From NCBI GenBank assembly GCA_903933935.1, contig CAIZMB010000127.1, positions 1 to 41,700 on the forward strand: 41,700 nucleotides of DNA, given 5' to 3'. The position numbers were made by a program, and so were the translations under genes. Numbering within the stretch: position 1 is the first letter of the stretch; each line of letters starts with the position of its first letter. This stretch comes from an uncultured Cytophagaceae bacterium. Lineage in GTDB: Bacteria; Bacteroidota; Bacteroidia; Cytophagales; Spirosomataceae. The notes under the pieces are model-generated. The model was not told where the DNA came from. It saw only the letters and a program-made list of their open reading frames with translations, and made no database searches. Shown one piece after another: positions 8,869 through 16,211 of the stretch.

Positions 8869-9801
8869 ATGCCACAGCCAACTGCAATCATCGATTTAGG
8901 TACAAATACCTTCCAGCTTTTAGTGGCTACCCGAGGAAATATTTCTGAACCCATACAGATAATTTGCCAATTGCAGCGACCGGTGCAGTTGGGCTTAGGA
9001 GCCATGGAAACTGGAATTTTACAAAATGATGCGATGGAGCGGGCATTAATTGCCTTAACAGAATTTAAAGATGTGGCTGTTTCTCGTGGTTGTGAAAATA
9101 ACCGAATTCATGCCATAGGCACGAGTATTTTACGAAGGGCTTCTAATACGCAACAATTTGTCGATGAAGTAAATGATCGATTAGGCATTAAAATTCAGGT
9201 AATTTCTGGGATTGAAGAAGCGGATTTAATTTACCATGGAATTTATCATTCATTGCCACAGCCTTGGAATCCTATTAGTTTAGTCATGGATATTGGCGGT
9301 GGAAGTGTGGAATTTATCTTATTTGAAGGAAGAAAAATACGATTCAAAATTAGCTTGGAGCTAGGTGGTTTACGCCTTTTGTCCTTATTTCAGCAAGATG
9401 GACAATTTCATTTATCTAAATTAGGTGAAATGCAAGCTTATATTTTAGCGCATATGAAACCTTTATTTATGGCCTGTGAGGAACATAAACCTAGCGTTTT
9501 AATCGGTGCTGCAGGAGCCTTTGAAACTATTTGGGATTTAGCTAATGCAGATATGCCGACTCATGTTATTCCTCCCGCTTCTAAATTGGTTGTAACGCAA
9601 TTTTACCAACAGAAAAAAGCGGTAGAAGAAACTGATTTTGTAGGCCGACAAACAATCAAGGGGATGAAAGCTTTTCGGGCAGGGATATTACCATATGCTA
9701 ATGTTTTGATAGCCACTGTTTTGAAGGAATTAGCCATTGAAAATATGTGGGTGTCTTCTTATAGTTTAAAAGAGGGCTATTGGTTTCTTCAGAATAAATA
9801 A
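8869..9801 (+). CDS. Ppx/GppA family phosphatase
   Basis: A 310-residue actin-like ATPase-fold protein of the exopolyphosphatase / pppGpp phosphatase family. The phosphate 1 loop is AIIDLGTNTFQLLVA near the N-terminus, and the phosphate 2 motif is MDIGGGSVEFILFEG at about residue 140. It is a short form (about 300 residues) without the extra C-terminal domains of E. coli Ppx or GppA, as is common in Bacteroidota. Whether it works on polyphosphate, pppGpp or both cannot be told from sequence. It stands alone on the plus strand, with 91 bases before the ExbB-like gene. Confidence 0.9.
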   Translation: MPQPTAIIDLGTNTFQLLVATRGNISEPIQIICQLQRPVQLGLGAMETGILQNDAMERALIALTEFKDVAVSRGCENNRIHAIGTSILRRASNTQQFVDEVNDRLGIKIQVISGIEEADLIYHGIYHSLPQPWNPISLVMDIGGGSVEFILFEGRKIRFKISLELGGLRLLSLFQQDGQFHLSKLGEMQAYILAHMKPLFMACEEHKPSVLIGAAGAFETIWDLANADMPTHVIPPASKLVVTQFYQQKKAVEETDFVGRQTIKGMKAFRAGILPYANVLIATVLKELAIENMWVSSYSLKEGYWFLQNK

Positions 9802-9892
9802 AGCTAAAAAGATCTCGTTTTTTTTGAAAAAAACAATTAAAATGATAATCTTTAAGGTTATAAAGTGTTATTAAATTTTTCAACAAATATTT

Positions 9893-10564
9893 ATGTCATC
9901 GATACTTAATTTAATTCTGTTACAAGCAACCGCTCAAGAGGAATTCACCATTTTAAGTTTATTGGAAAAAGGAGGATATGTCATGTATCCAATCTTGTTC
10001 TTGTTCAGTGCTGCTATCTTTTTATTTATTGAAAGGTATTTATATATCAGAAAGACGACTAAAATAGACGAGAATTTTCTTCATAATATCAATGAACTTT
10101 TATTGGCCGGTAATATTCAAGCAGCCGTTACCTATTGCAAGAATTCTAAATTCCCAATAGCCAATATGTTAGAGCGTGGATTAGGTCGTTTGGGTTCTCC
10201 TATCCGTGAGATTGAAAGCGCGATTGAGAATAAAGCTAAGTTGGAAATTTACAATATGGAAAAGAACTTAGGTATTTTGAGTTCGATTGCTCGTATTGCA
10301 CCGATGTTTGGATTCTTGGGAACAGTTACGGGGATGATTCGTACGTTTCATAATATATCAACCTCAAACAAAATTGAAATCTCGACGATCGCTTCAGGTA
10401 TCTATGAAAAAATGGTTACTTCTGCTTCTGGTTTAATTGTGGGTATCATTGCCTATGTATTATATACGTTATTAATGACCATGATTGATCGCAGTATTAA
10501 TAAGATGGAAATTGTAGCAATGGATTTTATTGATTTATTGCATAAGCCAGCTAATAAAAAATAA
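9893..10564 (+). CDS. MotA/TolQ/ExbB family proton channel protein
   Basis: A 223-residue inner-membrane protein of the ExbB/TolQ family, which with ExbD/TolR uses the proton motive force to energise envelope processes such as TonB-dependent transport. Three membrane segments are seen: about residues 28-48 (YPILFLFSAAIFLFIERYLY), about 135-160 (the IARIAPMFGFLGTVTGMI region) and about 175-197 (GLIVGIIAYVLYTLLMTMI). The family hallmark LGTVTGMIRTFHNI is clear. The ExbD partner starts 4 bases after the stop. No tonB is adjacent, so ExbB versus TolQ cannot be decided from context. Confidence 0.93.
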   Translation: MSSILNLILLQATAQEEFTILSLLEKGGYVMYPILFLFSAAIFLFIERYLYIRKTTKIDENFLHNINELLLAGNIQAAVTYCKNSKFPIANMLERGLGRLGSPIREIESAIENKAKLEIYNMEKNLGILSSIARIAPMFGFLGTVTGMIRTFHNISTSNKIEISTIASGIYEKMVTSASGLIVGIIAYVLYTLLMTMIDRSINKMEIVAMDFIDLLHKPANKK

Positions 10565-10568
10565 TTGT

Positions 10569-10979
10569 ATGAATTTTAGAAAGCGCGAAAGAGAAGCATC
10601 CGAGGTTGAGACAGGTGCATTAGCGGACATTTTGTTTTTCTTATTGATGTTTTTTTTAATGATATCAACTTTAGCTTCTCCGGATGCTATTCGTTTGCTG
10701 CTTCCAAAGGCTGATTCTACTAAAGTTACCCCACCGGTAGTGGAGTCGATTCGTTTGTCGGTGGATGCCAATAATGCTTTTTATTTGGATGGGAATGCTA
10801 CTGGTATTGCCATTGAACAGGTGGATTCTGCATTAAAAGTTATTTTACAAACGAAGAAAGCTACCTCATTGATTATTTCAATTGATAAAACCCGTACCGT
10901 ACAGGATTTGACTGACGTATATGATTTAGCTGCCAAGAATAACCTATCGATGGTGATGGCAGCAGAGAAGAAAAAATAA
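10569..10979 (+). CDS. ExbD/TolR family biopolymer transport protein
   Basis: A 136-residue partner of the upstream ExbB-like channel. It has a short cytoplasmic N-terminus, one membrane helix (about 18-37) carrying the conserved proton-binding aspartate (D20 in GALADILFFLLMFFL), and a periplasmic domain. I used the ATG at 10569; an upstream in-frame start at 10530 would overlap the ExbB gene by 35 bases and adds unconserved residues. The two genes form a tight operon, and the DUF421 gene follows 5 bases later. Confidence 0.92.
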   Translation: MNFRKREREASEVETGALADILFFLLMFFLMISTLASPDAIRLLLPKADSTKVTPPVVESIRLSVDANNAFYLDGNATGIAIEQVDSALKVILQTKKATSLIISIDKTRTVQDLTDVYDLAAKNNLSMVMAAEKKK

Positions 10980-10984
10980 AACGT

Positions 10985-11497
10985 ATGGAAGGCTACTTGA
11001 ATATAGCCCTAAAATCAATAGCCGTTTACGTGTTCATCGTGGCGGCTATTCGTGTTTTTGGAAAGAAAGAGTTTGCGCAATTGTCGATTATTGATTTAGT
11101 TTTCATTTTGTTGATCTCTAATTCAGTTCAAAATGCCATGGTAGGGACTGATTCGTCTTTAGAGGGTGGATTAGTAGCAGCATTTTCACTTTTTCTGATG
11201 AATTTTATTTTCAAAAAGATATCCTTGTTTAGCAAAGAATTTTCCAAGGTTATCGAAGGGGAGCCGATTATGTTAATCTATCAAGGGGAAGTTAAATTGG
11301 ACGGCCTGAAAAATGCGCAAATTTCGGTAGACCAACTAAACGCTGTGGTCCGTGAACATGGAGTTGAAAGTGTTGAGCTGGTTAATCTAGCGATGTTTGA
11401 AGTGGATGGTAATATTTCAGTGCTTTCAGATAATTTCAAGAAAAGTACCAAAAGAAAACATAAAGGTCATCAAGTGATAGGCAAAAATACAGCCTAA
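10985..11497 (+). CDS. DUF421 (YetF-like) membrane protein
   Basis: A 170-residue protein with N-terminal membrane helices (about 4-24, 32-52 and 57-75), then a soluble domain of the DUF421/YetF type. Markers are RVFGKKEFAQLSIIDLVFILLISNS and the YQGEVKLDGLKNAQIS segment. YetF-like proteins are found across bacteria; some are linked to spore germination or stress, but the general function is unknown. It lies 5 bases after the ExbD gene, so it is probably co-transcribed with that pair. The C-terminus is rich in lysine. Confidence 0.85.
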   Translation: MEGYLNIALKSIAVYVFIVAAIRVFGKKEFAQLSIIDLVFILLISNSVQNAMVGTDSSLEGGLVAAFSLFLMNFIFKKISLFSKEFSKVIEGEPIMLIYQGEVKLDGLKNAQISVDQLNAVVREHGVESVELVNLAMFEVDGNISVLSDNFKKSTKRKHKGHQVIGKNTA

Positions 11498-11502
11498 TAT
11501 TG

Positions 11503-11510
11503 TATATTTG
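11503..11510 (+). promoter_or_regulatory. -7 box for thrA
   Basis: TATATTTG fits TAnnTTTG and sits 52 bases before the ATG at 11563. It starts right after the DUF421 stop. Its place supports the ATG at 11563 over an in-frame start at 11500, which would lie upstream of the promoter box. Confidence 0.5.
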
Positions 11511-11562
11511 CTCACTTTCTTATCTGTTTGTAGAGATAAGAGTCATTTTGTTTTCTTATTTG

Positions 11563-14025
11563 ATGGAAAAGATTTTAAAATTTGGGGGTACGAGTTGTGG
11601 TAGTGTAGTCAGTATTCAATCTGTTATTTCGATCATCGAATCGAATTTTAAGGCTCAAACTAAATTTGCAGTGGTTTTCTCCGCCATGAGTGGTGTGACA
11701 AATCAATTATTAGAAGCGGGAAACCTAGCTTCCAAAAGAAAAAATACAGATAATTCCATCATTGAAGAAATTGAAAATCGTCATTTTGAGATTATCAAGC
11801 ACTTTATTCCGGTTACAGGTCAATCCCAAGTGATTGCTCAAATTCGTACATTAATCAATGAATTGCGCGATGTTTTAAAAGGAATAAGTTTAATTAAAGA
11901 AATTTCTCCCAAGACTTCTGATTTGTTAGTGAGTTTTGGGGAACGCTTATCGACCCAATTGATCTTTTCGGTTTTGCAGCAAAAAGGTTTGCCCGTTGCA
12001 TATGTGGACGCTAGATTGTTAGTAAAAACCAACCGAAATTTTGGTAAATCTGAGGTTTTATTTTCACAAACAAATCCATTAATTCACTCTTATTTCGAGG
12101 ATAATTCAGATAAAATATGTTTAATAACGGGTTTCATTGGTTCTGATGTGGATGGTGACACGACTACTTTAGGTCGGGGAGGTTCAGATTATACAGCTTC
12201 TGTTTTTGGTTCTGCATTAGATGTCAAGGAGATTGAAATATGGACGGATGTAGATGGAATGATGACCGCAGATCCTCGCAAGGTATCTGCAGCCTTCACG
12301 ATTCCTTCAATTTCGTATGCAGAAGCGATGGAATTAACTCATTTTGGGGCGAAAGTTATTTATCCCCCCTCTTTACAACCTGCATTTGCTAAAAACATAC
12401 CTATTCGTGTGTTAAACACATTTAATACTACTTTTAAGGGAACTGTTATTAGTAAGGAGTCTACTTTAAGTCCCTATATTATTACGGGAATAAGTTCGAT
12501 TGACCATTTGTCTCTTGTTAATTTACAAGGTTCTGGGATGATCGGTGTTGCTGGAGTTTCAGCTAAATTATTTACCGTTTTAGCAAGAGAAAAAATCTCA
12601 GTCATTCTGATATCTCAAGCGTCGTCTGAGCATTCCATTTGTTTTGCTATAGAGCCTCAGGTTTCAGATAAGGTGAAAACGATCTTGCACCGAGAGTTTT
12701 CTGCAGAGATTGAGTCAGGTGATATTGAAGGAATTGACATACAAAAAGATTTATCTGTCATTGCTGTAGTAGGAGAGGGAATGAGGAAGCATACGGGTGT
12801 GAGTGGGAAATTATTTTCGGTGTTAGGCAAGAATGGGATTAATATCGTGGCGACGGCACAGGGTTCATCCGAACTAAATATTTCGGTCGTCATTGAACAA
12901 AAGGATTTGTCGAAAGCATTAAATGTGATTCATGAGACTTTTTTCTTTTCTCAGATCAAGACTTTACATCTTTTTTTAGTCGGCACTGGCTTGATTGGCA
13001 AGACATTATTGTCCCAATTAATAGGTCAAGAGCGCTATTTGGCTAAGTATAAAGGATTGAAAATTAAGTTGGTCGGTCTGGCCAACAGCCGAATGCAATA
13101 CATCGATGAATCAGGAATTGATCTTGAAAAGGCCATTCAAATATTAGATTCAAAGGGTTCTGAAAATGATTTAAATGCATTTGTAGCTGATATAAAGCAA
13201 TTAAATTTACCTAACTCAATTTTCGCAGACTGCACGGCGAATAAAGATATTTACCAATTTTATTTAGGTTTATTTCATGCCAATGTATCCGTTGTGACGC
13301 CAAATAAAGTTGCTAATTCGGGTCCATATGAGCTTTATGCGGAATTGCATCAAACCGCTTTAGCTAAAGGAGTTAAGTTTTTATATGAAACTAATGTGGG
13401 CGCAGGTTTGCCTGTGATCAATACCTTGCAAGGATTAATTTCATCGGGTGATCGTTTTGAAAAAATAGAGGGTATCTTGTCTGGAACCTTATCTTATTTA
13501 TTTAATTTATTTGTTCCGGGTAAATCCTTTGCGGATGTTTTATTGGAAGCAAAGAGAAAGGGATACACAGAACCCGATCCTCGTGAAGATTTGAGTGGGA
13601 TGGATGTGGCTAGAAAAATATTGATTTTAAGTAGGGAAATCGGTTTGAAATTGGAGTTTTCAGATATTACCATTTCGCCTATTATTCCAAGTTCTTGCGA
13701 AATGGCGCCAACAGTTGACGCATTTTTCGCCGAGTTAAAAAATCAGAATGCATACTTTGAAAATCTAGTTAATCAAGCACATGCAAATGGCCATGTTTTA
13801 CGATATATCGCTACTTTAGAAGATCAGAAAATCACTATAGGGTTAAAGGAAGTGGATTCTTCGCATCCTTTTTATCAAATGGATGGTGCTGATAATGTGA
13901 TTGCATTTACAACTAAAAGATATCACGATAGGCCTTTAGTCATTAAGGGGCCAGGTGCAGGGGCGGAAGTTACGGCTTCAGGTGTATTTGCCGATATCGT
14001 TTCATTAGGTAGTTATTTAGGATAA
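11563..14025 (+). CDS. thrA: ThrA, bifunctional aspartate kinase / homoserine dehydrogenase I
   Basis: An 820-residue fusion enzyme catalysing the first and third steps of the aspartate pathway to threonine and methionine. The aspartate kinase domain is residues 1-290, with the start KILKFGGTSCGS and the substrate motif GFIGSDVDGDTTTLGRGGSD. Two ACT-type regulatory units (about 305-455) include the SGMIGVAGVSAKLF and GEGMRKHTGVSGKLF segments, where threonine feedback would act. The homoserine dehydrogenase domain (about 465-815) has the NAD(P)-binding FLVGTGLIGKTLL and the catalytic NVGAGLPVINTLQGL region. The ATG at 11563 gives the normal ThrA N-terminus. thrB follows 2 bases after the stop. 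Confidence 0.96.
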   Translation: MEKILKFGGTSCGSVVSIQSVISIIESNFKAQTKFAVVFSAMSGVTNQLLEAGNLASKRKNTDNSIIEEIENRHFEIIKHFIPVTGQSQVIAQIRTLINELRDVLKGISLIKEISPKTSDLLVSFGERLSTQLIFSVLQQKGLPVAYVDARLLVKTNRNFGKSEVLFSQTNPLIHSYFEDNSDKICLITGFIGSDVDGDTTTLGRGGSDYTASVFGSALDVKEIEIWTDVDGMMTADPRKVSAAFTIPSISYAEAMELTHFGAKVIYPPSLQPAFAKNIPIRVLNTFNTTFKGTVISKESTLSPYIITGISSIDHLSLVNLQGSGMIGVAGVSAKLFTVLAREKISVILISQASSEHSICFAIEPQVSDKVKTILHREFSAEIESGDIEGIDIQKDLSVIAVVGEGMRKHTGVSGKLFSVLGKNGINIVATAQGSSELNISVVIEQKDLSKALNVIHETFFFSQIKTLHLFLVGTGLIGKTLLSQLIGQERYLAKYKGLKIKLVGLANSRMQYIDESGIDLEKAIQILDSKGSENDLNAFVADIKQLNLPNSIFADCTANKDIYQFYLGLFHANVSVVTPNKVANSGPYELYAELHQTALAKGVKFLYETNVGAGLPVINTLQGLISSGDRFEKIEGILSGTLSYLFNLFVPGKSFADVLLEAKRKGYTEPDPREDLSGMDVARKILILSREIGLKLEFSDITISPIIPSSCEMAPTVDAFFAELKNQNAYFENLVNQAHANGHVLRYIATLEDQKITIGLKEVDSSHPFYQMDGADNVIAFTTKRYHDRPLVIKGPGAGAEVTASGVFADIVSLGSYLG

Positions 14026-14027
14026 AT

Positions 14028-14963
14028 ATGGAAAAAATACGTATTTACGCTCCTGCTACTGTGGCCAATGTGGCATGTGGATTTGATATTTTTGGTTTTG
14101 CAGTAAATAATCCTGGTGACGAAGTAGTCTTGGTTAAAAAGGATTCTCCTGGTATTGAAATAATCGAAATTACGGGTGATGAGGGCCGGTTGCCTAAGGA
14201 AGTTTCAAAAAATACGGCTGGCATAGCCATTCAAAAGTTCCTTGAATTTATCGGTAAGCCCGAACAAGGTTTTTCACTGTCTTTGCATAAAGATATGCCT
14301 TTGGGATCAGGTTTGGGTTCTTCTGCCGCATCTGCTGTGGCAGGAGTTTTTGCCGCAAATGAATTAATGGGGCGTCCTTTGGCACAAAAAGATTTACTTC
14401 CTTTTGCGATGGAGGGGGAACGAGTAGCCTGTGGATCAGCCCATGCAGACAATGTGGGGCCCAGTTTATTAGGGGGCTTTGTGATTATACGCAGTTATGA
14501 GCCCTTAGATATTATTCAAATACCTACGCCAAACGATTTATATGCTAGCATTGTTCACCCGCAGATTGAGGTGAATACAAAGGATGCAAGAGGTATTTTG
14601 AATAAAGAAATTTTCTTGTCGACCGCCATTACTCAGATGGGAAATGTAGCAGGTTTGGTCGCTGGTTTATTATTACCTGATTATGAGTTAATTGGTCGCT
14701 CTTTAGTAGATGTGATTATTGAACCCTCTCGTGCTATTTTAATTCCCGCTTTCAAAGAAGTGAAATTGGCAGCATTGCAGGCAGGCGCTTTAGGTTGCTC
14801 GATTTCAGGCTCTGGTCCGTCTTTATTTGCGCTTTCAAAAGGGGAGGAAGTGGCTCAAAAAGTAGCCGAAAACATGGCAGCAGAATTTGCCAAATTAGGT
14901 ATTGGCTCAGAAACGTATGTATCTCAAATTAATCAAGCAGGTCCTGTGATTCTTCCTAATTAA
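14028..14963 (+). CDS. thrB: ThrB, homoserine kinase
   Basis: Homoserine kinase phosphorylates homoserine for threonine synthase. It is 311 residues long, of the GHMP kinase superfamily. The ATP loop is PLGSGLGSSAASAVAG at about residue 90, the N-terminal APATVANVACGFDIFGFA is typical, and the third GHMP motif is GCSISGSGPSLFAL near residue 255. It starts 2 bases after thrA, so the two are one transcript. thrC, the usual third gene, is absent: the thrB stop shares bases with the stop of the convergent xerC gene. Confidence 0.96.
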   Translation: MEKIRIYAPATVANVACGFDIFGFAVNNPGDEVVLVKKDSPGIEIIEITGDEGRLPKEVSKNTAGIAIQKFLEFIGKPEQGFSLSLHKDMPLGSGLGSSAASAVAGVFAANELMGRPLAQKDLLPFAMEGERVACGSAHADNVGPSLLGGFVIIRSYEPLDIIQIPTPNDLYASIVHPQIEVNTKDARGILNKEIFLSTAITQMGNVAGLVAGLLLPDYELIGRSLVDVIIEPSRAILIPAFKEVKLAALQAGALGCSISGSGPSLFALSKGEEVAQKVAENMAAEFAKLGIGSETYVSQINQAGPVILPN

Positions 14964-15829
14964 GCTTTAGGATGTGCTTGTGAGTAAATTTCCTTGATTT
15001 TTTCCATTGAATTATGCGTGTATACTTGGGTTGCAGCTAAATTAGCGTGTCCCAATAGCTCTTTAATGGCGTTTAAATCTGCCCCACGGTTCAACAAATG
15101 TGTGGCATAGGTATGGCGTAAAATATGGGGTGATAGCTTTTCTAAGGTGCTTATGCGACTCAATTGTTTTTTGACGAGCCTCTGAACAAATACCGGATAA
15201 AGTGTTTCTCCCTTGTCGGTTAGCAATAAATTTTCATGTGTATGAGGACAGGCTTTCAAGTAATTTTCAATTAGGACCTCAATGAGTTTTGGGATGGGAA
15301 TGATTCGCTCTTTATTTCTTTTTCCGTTGACTCGGATCTTCCCTGATTGTAAATTAATCTGTACTCGTTTTAAGGAAATTAATTCTGCCAACCGGATTCC
15401 CGTTCCATAAAGCAAGTACAAAATCAACTGATCGCGCAAATCTTCAAACGAGTTTATGTCAATGGGGGCATTAAACAAAGGTTCTATTTCAGATTCTCGA
15501 AGAAATTGCGGTAATTTTTTCTTTGTTTTAATCATTTTTATCGTGGTCATCGGGTTGTCTTTTCGGTCACCCCGACGTAATAAAAATTTAAAAAAAGTTC
15601 TTAAAGTCGCTAATTTACGATTGATGCTACGGTTTTGAATGGTATCATCAGATAATTGTATGAGCCAACTTCTAATTAAATCCGATCTGATTTCTGTAAT
15701 GTCAACCTCAATTCCGATAAATGCAAGAAATTGCTTGAGGTCATTTTCATACGCAGTGACCGTATGAATGCTTAGTCTTCTTTCTACTTTGAGATGTACC
15801 AAAAAAAAATTGACTAACTCTCGATTCAT
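14960..15829 (-). CDS. Tyrosine recombinase XerC/XerD family
   Basis: A 289-residue site-specific recombinase, the normal size of chromosomal XerC/XerD proteins that resolve chromosome dimers at dif. The N-terminal SAM-like core-binding domain is about 1-85 and the catalytic domain about 105-285. The full catalytic set is visible: R146 (GTGIRLAEL), K170 (VNGKRNKER), H235 and R238 (HILRHTYATHLL), H261 (LLGHANL) and Y270 (TQVYTHNS). It lies 39 bases downstream of rpsU on the same strand, a pairing found in many Bacteroidota, which suggests a housekeeping enzyme and not a mobile-element integrase. XerC cannot be told from XerD here. Confidence 0.92.
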   Translation of the reverse strand: MNRELVNFFLVHLKVERRLSIHTVTAYENDLKQFLAFIGIEVDITEIRSDLIRSWLIQLSDDTIQNRSINRKLATLRTFFKFLLRRGDRKDNPMTTIKMIKTKKKLPQFLRESEIEPLFNAPIDINSFEDLRDQLILYLLYGTGIRLAELISLKRVQINLQSGKIRVNGKRNKERIIPIPKLIEVLIENYLKACPHTHENLLLTDKGETLYPVFVQRLVKKQLSRISTLEKLSPHILRHTYATHLLNRGADLNAIKELLGHANLAATQVYTHNSMEKIKEIYSQAHPKA

Positions 15830-15868
15830 AGCCCGAAAGTAGTCAATTCTTTAAATATTTGGTAGGAA

Positions 15869-16063
15869 TTAGTTGTTTATATTCCCGTATGTAGTCTGCT
15901 TGTAAGCCGCACGAATAAGTTCAGTACGTCGAGCGATTGATGGTTTTTCAAATGCAGATCTTCTACGAAGTTCTTTCACGACACCTGTTTTTTCAAATTT
16001 CTTTTTGAAACGCTTTAAAGCTTTATCAATGGACTCGTTCTCTTTAATTGAAATAATTAACAT
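15869..16063 (-). CDS. rpsU: 30S ribosomal protein S21
   Basis: A 64-residue, very basic small-subunit protein. The start MLIISIKENESIDKALKRFK and the RRRSAFEKPS segment are diagnostic of S21. The C-terminus is of the longer form seen in Bacteroidota. It has its own consensus-like promoter just upstream and is followed by the Xer recombinase gene, 39 bases away. Confidence 0.96.
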   Translation of the reverse strand: MLIISIKENESIDKALKRFKKKFEKTGVVKELRRRSAFEKPSIARRTELIRAAYKQTTYGNINN

Positions 16064-16094
16064 GTATGTTCTCTTTTGTATTAAAATTGGAATG

Positions 16095-16125
16095 CAAAGA
16101 TAATTTTATTTTTTTTGAATTGCAA
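16095..16125 (-). promoter_or_regulatory. rpsU promoter (TTG-N20-TATCTTTG)
   Basis: Read on the minus strand, TTG (16125-16123), a 20-base spacer and TATCTTTG (16102-16095) match the Bacteroidota sigma-A pattern (-33 TTTG, about 19 bases, -7 TAnnTTTG). The -7 box ends 31 bases before the rpsU start codon. This is one of the better promoter matches in the window. Confidence 0.65.
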
Positions 16126-16181
16126 GTCATTGTGTGATATTTTGATTACATATTTTATCGATGGGTTGATGATTTTTTACT

Positions 16182-16189
16182 TATTTTTG
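16182..16189 (+). promoter_or_regulatory. -7 box upstream of metG
   Basis: TATTTTTG matches TAnnTTTG and lies 22 bases before the metG ATG. No well-spaced -33 box is seen. Confidence 0.4.
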
Positions 16190-16211
16190 TCTTTTAATTG
16201 AATTTTAAGAT

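Noticed and set aside
11500-11562. Upstream start for thrA at 11500
   Set aside because: The extra 21 residues are unlike any ThrA N-terminus and the region contains the promoter box. The ATG at 11563 gives the conserved start.
14960-15829. The tyrosine recombinase as the integrase of the tRNA-Glu island
   Set aside because: It lies 20 kb away, is paired with rpsU, and has the length and full catalytic set of a chromosomal XerC/XerD. Nothing ties it to the island.
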